This document shows positions 1-11,431 of a DNA stretch of 64,000 bases, one piece after another. The notes below the pieces were generated by a model. That model ran no database searches. It worked only from the letters and a program-made list of their open reading frames with translations, and was not told the origin of the DNA. A program made the translations under genes and the position numbers. Numbering within the stretch: position 1 is the first letter of the stretch; each line of letters starts with the position of its first letter. The stretch is from Vitellaria paradoxa (taxonomy: Eukaryota > Streptophyta > Magnoliopsida > Ericales > Sapotaceae): the NCBI GenBank assembly GCA_019916065.1, contig CM034233.1, positions 37,674,862-37,738,861 on the forward strand, written 5' to 3'.

Positions 1-476
1 TTAAGGAAATGGGTGGAAGCTCTAGTAGTGAGGAAGATCGTTTGCGTGTGCAGGCTATCGTTGGCAGGGATGGATACGTTATTGGTGCCCTAAGCAATGT
101 ATCAAGTGTTGTACTTATTGTGGTAGAAGGAGGCACACTCGTAGCTCTTGCCCATGTCGTAGGATTTGAGATGTAAGTATGTAAAGGGAAAATTTTGGAA
201 GGATAATTCCCTTGGTGGTAGTCGGAATGGTTGATAGTCTAAGGACTTATGTTATGTTATGTACTCTTTTAATTTCAAACAGTAGAGTAACCTGAGATCT
301 AGTAATGTTGGAACATCTGTGGTAGTACTAATGGAAGTAAGACGTTGTTGTTATGTTGAACCCTTAAGAATGTATTAAACTGTTGTATTGTTATTATAAG
401 CTGAAGTTATGCTCTATCTTAATCCTAGATATTGATTTAATGTTGTTATTTTATGCTTTGATATACTTTAGATAAA
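1..476 (+). other. Untranslated leader of the Tekay-like element
   Basis: Sequence upstream of the gag start at 477. No LTR terminus and no iMet-type primer-binding site is visible, so both probably lie left of the window. One frame is open from the window edge to about 175, but it ends in a stop and resembles nothing I recognise. I see no other feature here. Confidence 0.5.
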
Positions 477-1891
477 ATGCCACCGCATGAAATGGGAGTT
501 AGAGGCCGAGGCCGAGGAAATGGTTGAGGTAGAGGTAGAGGTAGAGGTAGAGGAAGGGAACGTGTGCCTGTTCAGCAAGAACAAGAAGCACATCAAAGTG
601 CAGTGGCTAAGGCATCGCCTATTGCATAACAGGATGACTTAAGAGAGGAGGAGGTGTAGTCGAGGGCACTAGAGATTCAACAACCAGCAGCTATGGATGC
701 TGGAGCAGTATTACAACAATTGGCGGTAGCTATGGCCACCATAGCAGGAGGGGCTCGAGTTGGACCCCAGTCACAAGCACAGGTAGGCCCGATCGCTTTA
801 GAGAAATTCAGGAGGATGAAACCTCCAACGTATGATGGTGTGGTGACACCGATGTAGTGGAACAATTCTTGGAGGAATGCAAGAAGATATTAATATTGAT
901 GGAGATTACTAATCCTTCTACTCGCATTATGTTGACTGCATTTTAGTTAGTGGGAAGGGCGTCAGCTTGGTGGTCTAGTTTAAAGGACACAAGAGGATCA
1001 GCTGGTCTCACTTGGGAAAGGTTTAAGGAGAAGTTCAGGGATTACTTCTTCCCTCAATCTTTAAAGGATGCTAAGAAGGAGGAATTTGCTGGGTTGATAC
1101 AAGGGACCATGACAGTATTGGAGTATGAAAGGAAATTTTTAGACTTATCAAAGTATGCGCATGAGTTGGCCTCTACTACTCATTTGACGTGTAGGAGATT
1201 TGAAAGGGGATTGAGATCGACTCTAAGGAATAAGATGGTGATGTTGGGGTTGAAAGATTATGAAACTTTGGTAAATCGGGCCATGACAGTGGAAAGAGAT
1301 TTGAATGAAACCAAAGTCATTTATGAAAGTCAACGAGGCAAGACCATCGAAATTCAGCAAGAAGAAGTTAGCAGAAAAAGGATTAGAGGCAGTTTGTCAA
1401 CTTCACAAGTTCACTTGTCTTACCAAGGAAGTACTGCACCCGTACCCATGGAAAGATCAAGGAGGACCTCTCAAAGGCAAATTGTATGCTTTAATTGCAG
1501 ACAGGAAGGCCACAAAAGTACGAAGTGTCCCAGGAGTAAGAAACAGGTTGAATCAACAGGACCAACAAGGAGTAATTGAGTTGTAATGAACAGGGCGTGC
1601 TATGGATGTAGAGAGATGGGGCATATTCAAAGATTTTGCCCTCAAAATCAGCGAGACGCAGGAGGAAGGATGGCATAACCTAGACAGTGGATACAGGAAG
1701 CTCGCCCATCGACCTCCCAGTCGGTACAATAGCAGTATCAGCAGAGGAGTGTCCCACAAAGGACGATGCAAGCTGGAACATCATAACAGTTGAGGGTGAA
1801 CCCACAAGGACAAAGGTTTGGTCGGCCACAAAATGTTCAGCCACAGGGCAGAGTGTTTTCAATGGCACAGTAGGAGGCGCCAATTGAGCCT
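477..1891 (+). pseudogene. gag pseudogene of the Tekay-like element
   Basis: Capsid/nucleocapsid polyprotein that would package the element RNA. The ATG at 477 opens a short Arg/Gly-rich start, interrupted by a stop. A frameshift near 850 precedes the main capsid reading (950-1579, 209 codons), which holds the retrotransposon gag core. Two CX2CX4HX4C zinc knuckles follow: CFNCRQEGHKSTKC at about 1489-1530 and CYGCREMGHIQRFC at about 1598-1640, the second lying beyond the stop at 1577. From 950 the frame runs unchanged into protease, as expected for a gag-pol fusion, but it carries several in-frame TAG/TGA codons. Non-functional remnant; identity is secure. Confidence 0.85.
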
Positions 1892-4179
1892 ATGGTGACA
1901 AGAGGTATTTTTCGTGTCTATTCATCCAATGCCATTGTACTCTTAGACATGGGAGCAACTCATTCATTTATCGCTGCTTCTTTTGCCTATGCTTTGGGAA
2001 TAGATGTTAGCCCCTTGGAATTGTTTTTGTGTGTTGAGACCCCTATAGTGGGATTTTCTTCTTTGACTCAAATGTGTAAGGTGTGTGAATTAAGGGTAAC
2101 CAATGTTTTTGATGGGCGAGAGTTCGTCTCAACTTTTGACTTAATTGTATTTGAGATGAGGGCTTTTGATATCATACTTGGAATGGATTGGCTTATGTCC
2201 TATCAGGCTATGATTGACTGTAATAAGCGTAAGGTGACCTTAACTACGCTAGAGGGGGATCAAATTCGCTTCTTTACAGACCAGTGTGAAACAAGAGAAG
2301 TGTCACTTTTGAAAAGTCAGAGAAATGATGAATTGTGTAGTCTATTTGTTTGCATGGTTATAGAAGAAGAAGACGGGGAACAGAGACTTGAATTGCCTAG
2401 AGTTGTGAATGAATTTCCTGAGGTGTATCCTGAAGAGATATTTGGGTTGCCACCTGAAAGGGAAGTAGAGTTTTGCATTGATCTGGTTCTAGGCACCGAA
2501 CCCTTCTCCATTCCACCTTACAGGTTGGCACCGGCAGAGTTAGCAGAATTGAAGACGCAGGTGGAGGAATTGTTGGCCAAGGGATTCATTCGGCCAAGTA
2601 CTTCACATTGGGATACGCCGGCATTATTTGCAGCTAAAAAAAGATAGGACTTTGAGAATGTGTATTGATTACAGGAAATTGAACAAGGTGACTATCAAGA
2701 CTAGATACCCGCTGCTAAGAATCGATGATTTATTTGATCAGTTGAAGGGATCATTGGTGTTTTCAAAGATTGATCTATGATCCGGGTACCATCAATAGAG
2801 GATAAGAGAAGAAGACATTCCAAAGATGGTATTCAGGACTCGGTATGGTCATTATGAGTTTCTGGTTATGCCTTTTGGTTTGACAAATGCACCGATAGTC
2901 TTTATGGACTTAATGAATCGAGTCTTTAAAGATTACTTGAATGAGTTTGTGGTGGTATTCATAGATGATGTCTTGGTGTATTCTAAGTCAGAAGAGGAAC
3001 ATGAACAACTTTTGAGGCTCATACTACAAAGGTTAAAAGATCATCAGTTATATGCCAAGCTGAGCAAATGTGAGTTCTGGCTTAGAAAGGTTAAATTTTT
3101 GGGACATATGGTCTCAGAGGAAGGAGTAGCAGTGGACCCATCCAAAATTGAAGCTATTTTGGAATGGTCTCAACCGAAGTCCGTATTTGAGATCCACAGT
3201 TTCCTCGGGTTGGCAGGATACTACAGAAGGTTTGTTTCAGATTTTTCTAGATTAGCGGCCCCGCTAACTAGATTAACCCGAAAGGGGATCAAATTTGAAT
3301 GGAGTGATGCATGTGAAAAATCATTTCAAGAGGTAAAAGGAAGATTGACTACTGCACCAGTATTAGTCATTCCAGAGAGGGGAGTCGGTTACTTGGTGTA
3401 TTGTGATGCGTCATGGGAAGGACTTGGGTTTGTTCTTATGCAGAATGGGCGAGCAGTAGGTTATGGTTCAAGATAGTTGAAGAATCATGAAAAGAATTAT
3501 CCAGTGCATGATTTGGAGTTGGCAGTAGTCATTTTTGCCTTAAAGAGTTGGAGACATTACTTGTATGGTGAGAAATTTGAAGTATTCTCGGACCACAAAT
3601 GTTTGAAGTACATTTTTACTCAGAGAGACCTGAATTTGAGGCAATGACGGTGGATGGAATATATGGAGGACTATAACTTTGAATTACATTATCATCCGGG
3701 CAAAGCTAATGTGGTCGCAGATGCCTTGAGTAGGAAGAGTAGAAGAACCATGGCTTGTATAGCAGCTAAAGAATGGGAAATGATGAGGACATTGACTGAG
3801 TTTGAATTGGAACTTAAAGAGGGAGAGGAACAAGGGATGTTGTATATTATTGTCACCCAGCCAGCTTTAATTAATAGAGTAATTGAGGCTCAGAAGTCAG
3901 ATGAGGAAGCTAAGGTGTTTGTAATAAAATAAAGGATCGGGTGGATATTCCGAGCTGGACAGTGGGTGATGATGGAGTGGTCAAATACCAAGGGAGAATC
4001 TTTGTGCCCTCCTTAGTTAGAGAGGAAGTTTTGAGGGATTTTCATCATTCCAGGCTAACAGTGCATTCGGGGGGTACAAAAGTGTATCATGACTTAAAGA
4101 GGCAGTTTTATTAGGTAGGAATGAAGAAAGATGTGGCGGAGTTTATTAGCAAGTGACTTGTCAGCAGGTGAAGGTAGAG
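1892..4179 (+). pseudogene. pol pseudogene (PR-RT-RNaseH-partial IN) of the Tekay-like element
   Basis: Protease begins near 1892. Its catalytic D-T/S-G reads DMG at residues 19-21, so it should be inactive. The PR-RT linker continues to 2647, where a run of seven A (about 2636-2642) shifts the frame by +1 into RT. RT keeps the KIDL aspartate and FIDD (near 2960) but has in-frame stops at about 2778 and 2795. RNase H is recognisable (YCDAS, about 3400; SDHKCLKY, about 3590) with stops after 3476 and near 3647. A second frameshift near 3929 leads into the integrase zinc-finger region (HH pair near 4044), which has lost bases at its Cys pair and ends at 4179. The Athila-A insertion removes the integrase core. 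Confidence 0.88.
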
Positions 4180-5327
4180 TGACCGCTTTTAGAAAATGCA
4201 TCTAAATTAACCCCCAAGTGCAAGGGTGTGCGGTGTAGTTTTAACTCGGTGAGTCCGAGGTCGAATTCACAGGGAGCCTACGTTATTTAGTTTCTAGGTT
4301 ATAATGGAAATCCTAAATTTGAATGTAAACTAAGTTTGAAGATTAACTAAAACTAATTCCTAGGGTTTTGCAAATTTAAAATTCAAATTAAAACAATTTA
4401 ACAACCTATTAACAAAATTTCAGCAATTTAACTTTTGATTTTTGATTTCAAGGAATTGAATATTAGCTAAAAGGATTTTTCCTAATTTAAATGGGCTTCA
4501 AAATAATCTAATCTAAAAACTGCAATGTAAATACTTCAATTAAATCAACCGAAGGCAATTCAATTAATAAGAAATAAATTTAAGAAGTCCTTGATCTAAC
4601 TATCAATTCCGGGTAGCTTACGTCTTCACTATGCGATGTGTTGTAATACTTGCGTTAAAACCAAAATTAGGATTTGTTTGAAAATTATTGAGAAAGTTTT
4701 AATCAGAAGTTTTTACAATTGATTACAGAGAATATAGTCAAAAACTTCTATTTTCGAAGGGTTTTCAAACAATCCTATTCGAATTCAGATTCAAATCCAA
4801 TTCTTCTAGTTTATCCAAAATTATTAAGAAAATTTTAATCAAAAACCTTTACCAGTGATTACAGAGAATATAGTTAAAGGTTTTCATTTTCGAAAGTTTT
4901 TGAAAAAACTGAATTAGGTTTTAAAAAGTGTAGATCCCTACGCATGAGCTTTCGCAAACCATGCGAAGGGTCTACGCAAATATCTAAAAGTTGTAGACCC
5001 CTACGCATAAGTTTTCGCAAACTCTGCAAAGGGTCTATGTACATCCTATAGATCAGAGTAAACTACCCTTCCTTGATTCGTTGAATCAAGAACTAGGGTT
5101 TTTACGCTAACATACTTGTAAACGAAATGAAAACATTCATCAAAGACATATTTAACAGATTTAATAAATCAAACACTGAAACAAAAAACTATTAAATGAC
5201 AAAACCAAAACAAAACAGACACAATCAATTAATCCTATATATAAAGCATTCAAACAATATTATGAATCCAAAAATGAAGTGTAACGTACGCTGAAAGAAG
5301 CTTCGAAACAAAATTCTGAACAGTAAC

Positions 5328-6942
5328 TGATTACACTTGAAAAGTGTAATTACAAACTCCACATTTTGATACTCATTGATGCATTTAAGTAGTTAATTTC
5401 AAAGTTTTATCATTATTTTATTATTTATAATATTTATTCTCTTAATTGCAGGTAAAAGGGGAAAATACGTGAGATTAACAGTGTTGAAAGTGGCTTCTGA
5501 GGAGGAAAAAATGGTCCAAAGTTCAAGATAGTTGAAGTGGTGTGCAGCTGAAGTTCCAGCTCACTCACAACTCGGATTGACCTGATTCTTTTTGGGTTGG
5601 AAAGAATACTCAAAGGGCTACAACTTTCTTGCTTTAGCCGAAGCCTGAATCGATCATTTTCAAGGTCAAAATTGCAGTGGAAATTGAGGACAGAAAGCTG
5701 TCAAAAGCAGCAAACGAGAAGCAGAACTTGAAGTACAAAGTTTCTGTGGTCTGGACCCCCTGCCAGACGGTCCGGACCATAGTGTGTTATGCACACGCGG
5801 CTTCACTCCGTCTTTTAGAGTTTTCTTTACAACTTCTTTATAATCTCTGCTACATAGCTGACCCAGGGACGTTCCCTTTTGATTTTGCACCTTCAATTGA
5901 GCGTTAGAATAGAATTTTGAGAGTTTTTAGATTAGTTTTTAAGCTTGGATGCGTGGATTCATGGTTTTCGTTGGAGCTTTCATCGTTGTCTTTGTAGTGA
6001 TTCTTCACCTCGTCTTTTATATTCGCTTTACGTTGTAAGTTGCACTTTAATCTATTTCGTTTTATTTCGATTTGTTTCGTAATATCATGTTTTGCTTGTT
6101 TCAATTCTCTTTTCGTATGATTGAATGCTATTTTATTGTTTTTAAGATACTTAAAGTAGTCGTAACATAAAACCCTAGTTCTTGATTCAACGAATCAAGA
6201 ATGGGTAGTTCACGAAAAATCTTGGGGTGTTAGTAGACCCTTCGCATGGGTTGTGAGAGCTCATGCGTAAGGATCTACCGTGTTAAAATCTGTTTTCAAC
6301 TTGTTTCGAAAACATTCGAAACCAAAAATCATTAACCACGCTCGTTTGAAGTCAATGGTATGGGTTTTCGAATATAACCATTTACATACTTTCGAATAAG
6401 GTTAAAAATAGGTTTCGAATTCATTTCTAGTTTCGATTGTTTGAAAAACTTTCAGAAACAAAGGTCTTTAACCATATCCGCTTGAGATCACTGGTACTGA
6501 CCTTTGATTAAAATATTCTTAACACTTTTCGAATTAAACCCTAATCTAGTTTTGAATAAAAACATCCTAAGGTAAAGTAGTGAACTACCCGGATTTGAAA
6601 GTTGGATCAAGAACTTTTTTAGTATCGTGCTTGTTATTTAATTTAATTTATGAGTTGATTAATTCGCTTTATAATTTAGAGTAGATGCTTTGTTGCATTT
6701 TAAAATTAAATTGAATTTCTTTAATTAATATTTAATTAAGTTAGAACCTAAAACAAAAGTTTGAGTTGCTAAAAAATTAGTTTAAATTAATTTAGGTTCA
6801 CCTACTAACTAAGAGAACAAGTCTAGAGTTTTTAATAAAGCCCTCCCTGTGGATTCGACCTCGGACTCACCGAGTTTTAAAACTACGACTGCCCTCTTGC
6901 ACTTGAGAGGTAGAACCCTGAAACACAATTTAGGGTCGGTCA
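5328..6942 (+). repeat. Solo LTR of an Athila-family element
   Basis: A complete LTR of 1,615 bp beginning TGATTACACTTG and ending GGGTCGGTCA, flanked by a perfect 5-bp TSD GTAAC (5323-5327 and 6943-6947). No internal region is attached, so it is the product of LTR-LTR recombination. It lies in the opposite orientation to the Athila-A LTR that hosts it and is clearly the same family. That is why the 4.2-7 kb region first looks like one large inverted repeat. Confidence 0.92.
5744..5782. repeat. 39-nt hairpin in the solo Athila LTR
   Basis: Starts CTGTGGTC and ends GGACCATAG, with GGTCCGGACC inside. Same layout as the copies at 7153-7191 and 12181-12218. Function unknown. Confidence 0.6.
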
Positions 6943-7152
6943 GTAACTGCTGAAATGAATGCAATGAAGGTTCCGAAACAACGTAAGAACATTAACGAAA
7001 GCAATTAAAACTCCCTAAAAACTCTCAAAATTTGCTGGACGAATGAAAAAAACAGAGAGAAAGAATATATCCCCGTCGGCCCTCAAGTCCTTTTTTTATA
7101 ATATACAGAAAAACCCTAAAAATTGAAATTGCCCGCGCGACGTTCCACCACA

Positions 7153-7191
7153 CTGTGGTCCGGACCGTGTGCCAGGTCGTTCGGACCACAG
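7153..7191. repeat. 39-nt hairpin in the Athila-A LTR
   Basis: Perfect 10-bp arms CTGTGGTCCG and CGGACCACAG around a 19-nt loop. Homologous to 5744-5782 and also present outside the LTR at 12181-12218 and, in part, 12111-12145. Confidence 0.7.
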
Positions 7192-7464
7192 AAACTTTGT
7201 TTTCTGCGCTTTTGCTTATCGTTTGCAGCTAAGTCCTTGGGATACTCCGGGCCATCCTGGACAAAGTTGGTTTGATATCCTTCCCTTCGTCTTCTAAGTC
7301 ACCAAAATCACTATCTTCTTCAATTAATTCACCGTTTTCCCTGCAATTAAGAAAACAAACCTTATAAGTGACAAAATAATGATAATTCTTCAAAATAAAG
7401 TACTAACTTACCTTAATAACTATGAAAAAGTGGAGTTTGTAATTACACTTTTCAAGTGTAATCA

Positions 7465-7475
7465 CACCCCCCAAC
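7465..7475 (-). other. Polypurine tract of Athila-A
   Basis: On the minus strand GTTGGGGGGTG directly precedes the LTR start TGATTACAC. This is the expected plus-strand priming site. Athila-B has the matching GTTGAGGGGTG at 40925-40935. Confidence 0.75.
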
Positions 7476-9240
7476 TTGAGCGTTGCTAGTCCCTAGCAAT
7501 GTCCTTTATTAAAATGAAATGCAACTACTATCATATTTCTCTTTTCGTTCGAAACACGACTACACTTAGCTACGTGTAGCAAGCCCTTTAAACCCCTAGG
7601 TTCCCCCTAGTGGACGAGTAAGGTCTCGTGAGGGTTTGCAGTGAATCTACTCACAAAATTCTATGGCATGGTCTCAAAGTGTTAAAAAGTGATCAAGATC
7701 AAAAATGAACCAAGCTCAAGCCCAACAAGTCACAAAACCCAAATATCATGTGTAATTCCCAAGTGCTAAGCATAAATGTATGGACTATCAAGTAGAAAGA
7801 GCATGTGTGCAAAATTGTTTCATTCATTCAACAAGGTTGTAAGAGCATAAAAGGAACTAAGTTTTGACTTCAACTACTCATAAGATAGCACTCATAGAAA
7901 GAAATTCACTCATCAAGGGTTCACACATACCTATTAGCATATAATGCTATCTTAGTTGCACATAACCCCAAAAATTAGTGAGTGAACTGAAATGAAATTC
8001 AAAGTGGACAGCTCATAACCATGTTCCAATGCAAGTGTAAGAGATCACACCACACAACCTACATAAGACCACTACATGCACAATATAAGAGTTGCTTGCT
8101 TAGAATCCACTAGGTCTTTGTTTTGGTTATAACTTGGCCAAGGGTAATGGTTAACAATGGAGGATATGGAAATCAAAGCACATGTCTTGAGATAAAGATA
8201 ATCAAGTGCACACAAGTCCTAAAATACCCATTTCCTTTCCAAACCCAACAAGGATCCCAACAAGAAGCTTATTCACAAACTTACGAACTACTCATGGGAC
8301 ATTCTCAATAATTATAATACAATGCACATGTCCCGAACTACCCAAGCAAAAAGAAATGAAAATCCTTTTTTTCTCTATTATTTTTTCCTTTTCTCTTTTT
8401 TTTTCTTTTTTTCTTCTTTTCTTTTCTTTTCTTTTTTTCTTTTTTCTTAAATAATGAAAATACATCAGCTAGATTCTTCACCCAATATTTCCTCTCAATA
8501 TGCTCTTAAAAATTTCCATTCCCAACCCCTATTCACAGCATTGACATTAAGGCACTTTCACAACCCAAGACATGTGAGGGTAAGACTAAAAGTGTGTGAA
8601 TAAGGCTAAGGGATAATATATGAGGTGAGAACCAAGAAAAAAATATATATATATAATTATGTCACATACTTTATTTAAGAGGCTTCAAGTTGGTTCCTAG
8701 GATAATTCATAACCCAGAAAGGATAAAGAGGCCAATAATAGCAAAGATGGCCTAGCATCATGTTCAAAGCTTGCAACAACTCATAATATGCCAAATGAAA
8801 CTAATGCAAGTGTGTGCGATGCAATTGGTGCATTGAAAACCAAAGTGAAGAACAAAATAGCTGTGATTATGTGCAACCCCTCAAGAACAGAATAATAGGC
8901 TCAAAAGCTCACCATTAAGGGATATAAGTCTCCACTAAGTCCAAGAATGCTCAATTAACCAATGTTAAACAAAATCCACTCCTAAGCACATAAACTCTCT
9001 TCTATGATAGTAAAAAATGCACAAGGTCATTATACAATCAAATTGAGCTAAGTTTCCTATTAAAGCTTGAACAAAACTCATTCATCACTCTCTCACTCAA
9101 TTCCACAATCAACCAAACCAAAAAAAAGGCTGGTACAAATGTGCTAAATTCATGTGTTCAAGTTTAAAGATGCTCAAAAATTTTAAAATTTAAAATTTTA
9201 CGATTTTGGCACAAAAGGTCATCATGCGAACCCTACCCCC
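7476..9240 (-). other. Conserved noncoding region upstream of the Athila-A 3' LTR
   Basis: About 1.8 kb without a supported gene. Stretches of it are recognisable in reverse orientation in Athila-B (about 39190-40924), including a purine/pyrimidine tract (8363-8448 here, T/C-rich on the plus strand; about 39968-40010 there, A/G-rich). It is therefore a shared family feature and not random filler. Short ORFs in it are spurious. Confidence 0.7.
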
Positions 9241-9498
9241 CTACTTAAAATTCACATTGTCCTCAATGTGAGAACCATGATGCATATGTGGGTCTGTAGT
9301 GTGCAATAGTGAGCATGAAACAATAACCACAAAGAACATAAATAAGAACAAAGCACACAGTAAACCAAGTATGTACCCATCATTCAAGTCACTGAAAGTG
9401 GCAACTAATATGCCCCCCAACTTAAGTACAAGTGACTCATAATATAAACGCAATAGAGGAAAAACTAATACTAATATAAGCAAAATAAAAAGTGACAA
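9241..9498 (-). CDS. Small ORF with two predicted membrane segments (Athila-A)
   Basis: An 85-codon ORF downstream of pol. It has two strongly hydrophobic stretches, residues about 3-17 (FILLILVLVFPLL) and about 43-66 (YILGLLCALFLFMFFVVIV within it), and a His-rich tail. It sits where Athila elements often carry an env-like reading. The preceding acidic reading ends at an AG|GTAA donor-like site (near 9534), so this could be part of a spliced message, but it may equally be chance. The last codons overlap the palindrome ACATTGAGGACAATGT. Athila-B keeps the nucleotide region only in degraded form. Confidence 0.35.
   Translation of the reverse strand: MSLFILLILVLVFPLLRLYYESLVLKLGGILVATFSDLNDGYILGLLCALFLFMFFVVIVSCSLLHTTDPHMHHGSHIEDNVNFK
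9254..9271 (-). promoter_or_regulatory. Palindromic motif ACATTGAGGACAATGT
   Basis: A 16-base near-perfect palindrome (ACATTG / CAATGT) on the minus strand, followed by a G-rich tract (AAGTAGGGGGGTAGGG). Athila-B carries ACATTAAGGACAATGT at about 39166-39181 followed by a G-rich tract. From memory, a similar string precedes an internal polypurine tract in other Athila-like elements. Its function is unknown to me. Confidence 0.6.
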
Positions 9499-9529
9499 AA
9501 TAAAATAAAGTAAATAGTAGGGTTGAGAA

Positions 9530-10071
9530 TTACCTTAAGTTGGCCTCAAATGTAGCTAAAGCATGACGAAAATCAAAAAGAGATTGCAAAGAAATGCCAA
9601 AATCATCCTGGTCCGATTCATTAGTAGTGTCAGCACTCTCAGCTCTAATCTCACTGTTAACACTCGAACCCTCAAGGATTTCCAATGGAGGCATATCCTG
9701 ATATCCCATATCAGATCCAAAGTCAATATCTGTGTTTGTATCATAAGTGGGTGCATCAGGCCAATCAATGGAGATTGTGATTTCGGTCCACTCCATGTCT
9801 AAAAGAGGTGAAGGTTGACCTCATCCCACCATTGTCCCTCAAGAAGTTGGTCAGGGTTTATATGAACAAAGGGGGGAAATATAAGTGGCAATGGCAATGA
9901 GTTACTCTCAACAAAACACTCGTTCGGCCATGAGTCCAAGTCACTCTCCGAATGGTCAGAATCACTCTCCTCGCGGTATATATAGGGTAAACTCTCCCAC
10001 TTACGTTTCCTTCCAATTAATATGTTAGCGTTTAACACTAGATTATTAACATTAGAAGTGGGACAAGTCAT
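9530..10071 (-). pseudogene. Acidic ORF pair downstream of the Athila-A env-position gene
   Basis: Two abutting minus-strand readings: 10071-9799 (90 codons) and 9796-9530 (88 codons, another frame). Both are rich in Asp/Glu/Ser (for example ESDSDHSESDLDSWPNE), so they probably derive from one acidic protein split by a frameshift near 9800. A CAG acceptor-like site lies just upstream of the ATG (about 10087) and an AAG|GTAATT donor-like site at the end (about 9534), so it may once have been an exon. I do not recognise the protein. It is absent from Athila-B. Confidence 0.4.
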
Positions 10072-10341
10072 GACGAACCTGTGCTTTCAGAAAAGATAAG
10101 ACAAGATATTTAAGAACAGAAATGATAATGCCAACAACCAGAAGGTAATAATCATAATCAAGGAAGATTAAAAGAAATAATTAAACAAAAGTAAACAGTG
10201 CAAATAACAATTTATACATAGTCCAAATCCCAAAAAGTACAACTTTTGAAGTTTTAGGAATGTTAAATCACATAGAGAATACCGAATCCTAAACTTCCAA
10301 AAAGAAAATAAAACAAAAAGAAAGAAAAACAAATCATCCCA

Positions 10342-11431
10342 TCACTGAGGAGCCGGAAGTGGAAAAGAGCCCCTAATATGATCTAAGATACTCTGGAGAA
10401 GGTGTCCTTGAGTCTGTTGGGACTGAGTGATACGTAACAGTAACTGATGATCCTCTTCTTGGTTCTGCTCTATAAGGTTGATGCGCTCAGCCAATACACC
10501 AATTTGCTCTACCAATTCTGCATTAGTAACGTCCTGATCATCATCTGAATCCTCCAAAACCTGTGATGGTCCACCCTCCACTGGGTCCTCAGTTTTCTTT
10601 TCTTGTTTAGTATATTTCCGGATTTAGCATAGGATGTAATATTGAAGGGTTGCAATCCCAAGGCAATAGGCAAGTCGTCTAAAATTTGAGCTCCCTTTCT
10701 CTTGAAAATATCAGTTAGAGCGCCTCCAAATGGTAGAGCTGTTAAAGATCCCAAATGCTCACAAGCATAAGCCAATTGGTGCTATAAGTAAGAAGGCAAA
10801 TCCAATGTCATTCCTGTCCCAATGGCATATATCAGGTGAGCTCGAAGGGCAGTGCAATCAAAATTCCTATTCTGAGGCATCAGGTTGGTACAAGAGAACA
10901 TATGCAGGACCCAGTATTTATCCTTTAGTACCGAAGCTAGTTTCCTACATTCCCCTACCCAATCCTGTCCTTTTGATAATATTTCTGAAACTACGATAGG
11001 GAAAGGTGGGGTACCCTCAACTGGATATGTGAACTCAGGATTTTGCACGCGGGCAATTGAAACACTTGAGCGAAATCATCTGGTGTTACTATAACTTCAA
11101 CCCCCCGGACTCAGCTTATAAGGCGCTCTCTACCCCGTCTCCGGATAATGGAACCTTCTTTGAAGTTGGCAAAGAATTCTCTAACTAAATCTGTCACACA
11201 GTAGGCATTGAATTTGGCGATGTGGAGCCATTGTCGCCCTTCGAAATTCTGTTCCAACAAGAATTCCTCCCTCCTAAATTGGTCAATTTCCCAGTATCAC
11301 TCAATGACAACAGGTTTGCGAGCCCAAATATCATCATAACTATGCTCAGATTCAGCCTTCTAGAATCAGGTTCTATCAAAAGAATGAGCTCCAAGTTTCC
11401 TGTTAGCACTATGTTTAACCCGTGGAGCCAT
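10342..11431 (-). pseudogene. Env-position ORF: 'putative plant transposon protein' type, Athila-A
   Basis: A reading starting at the ATG near 11431 (MAPRVKHSANRK) and broken by three or more stops and frameshifts. Readable blocks include QWLHIAKFNAYCVTDLVREF, YWVLHMFSCTNLMPQNRN and LRAHLIYAIGTGMTLDLPSY. They resemble the domain often annotated as putative plant transposon protein next to Athila-like elements. The C-terminal part (10581-10342) is a probable coiled coil with LVEQIGVLAERINLIEQNQ-type heptads. Its place downstream of pol is that of the Athila env-like ORF, but I see no signal peptide here. Family assignment is from memory of domain wording. Role unknown. Confidence 0.55.

Larger units (their letters stand above)
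1..4179 (+). mobile_element. Ty3/gypsy element, Tekay/Del-like, internal fragment (gag-pol)
   Basis: Internal part of a Ty3/gypsy retrotransposon on the plus strand. The order gag, protease, RT, RNase H, integrase is the gypsy order, and the wording of RT and RNase H resembles Tekay/Del chromoviruses. The chromodomain that would prove that lineage is missing, because the integrase is cut after its zinc-binding region. The 5' LTR and primer-binding site lie before the window. On the right it is broken at T4180 by the end of Athila-A. Its likely 3' LTR reappears at 15623-17966. Lineage is inferred; gypsy identity is clear. Confidence 0.85.
4180..7464 (-). repeat. Athila-A 3' LTR, interrupted by a solo LTR
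   Basis: On the minus strand the LTR starts at 7464 (TGATTACACTTG) and ends at 4180 (..GGTCA). It is split by the inserted solo LTR plus TSD (5328-6947). Joined length is about 1.66 kb, close to the solo LTR (1,615 bp). Near the 3' end (about 4210-4295) is the block that also appears at about 6840-6910 and 59265-59340, including GTGAGTCCGAGGTCGAATTC. A TATA-like stretch occurs near 7097-7108. An Athila-type hairpin lies at 7153-7191. Confidence 0.85.

Noticed and set aside
1..175. Frame open from the window edge
   Set aside because: Low-information sequence in an element leader, no motif, ends in TAA.
4180..6942. Looks like a long inverted-repeat (foldback) element
   Set aside because: Explained by a solo Athila LTR with TSD GTAAC inserted in opposite orientation into the Athila-A LTR.
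8206..8454. 82-codon ORF with a hydrophobic Phe/Leu/Ser tail
   Set aside because: Produced by a T/C-rich tract on the non-coding strand of Athila-A; Athila-B has the same tract without an ORF.
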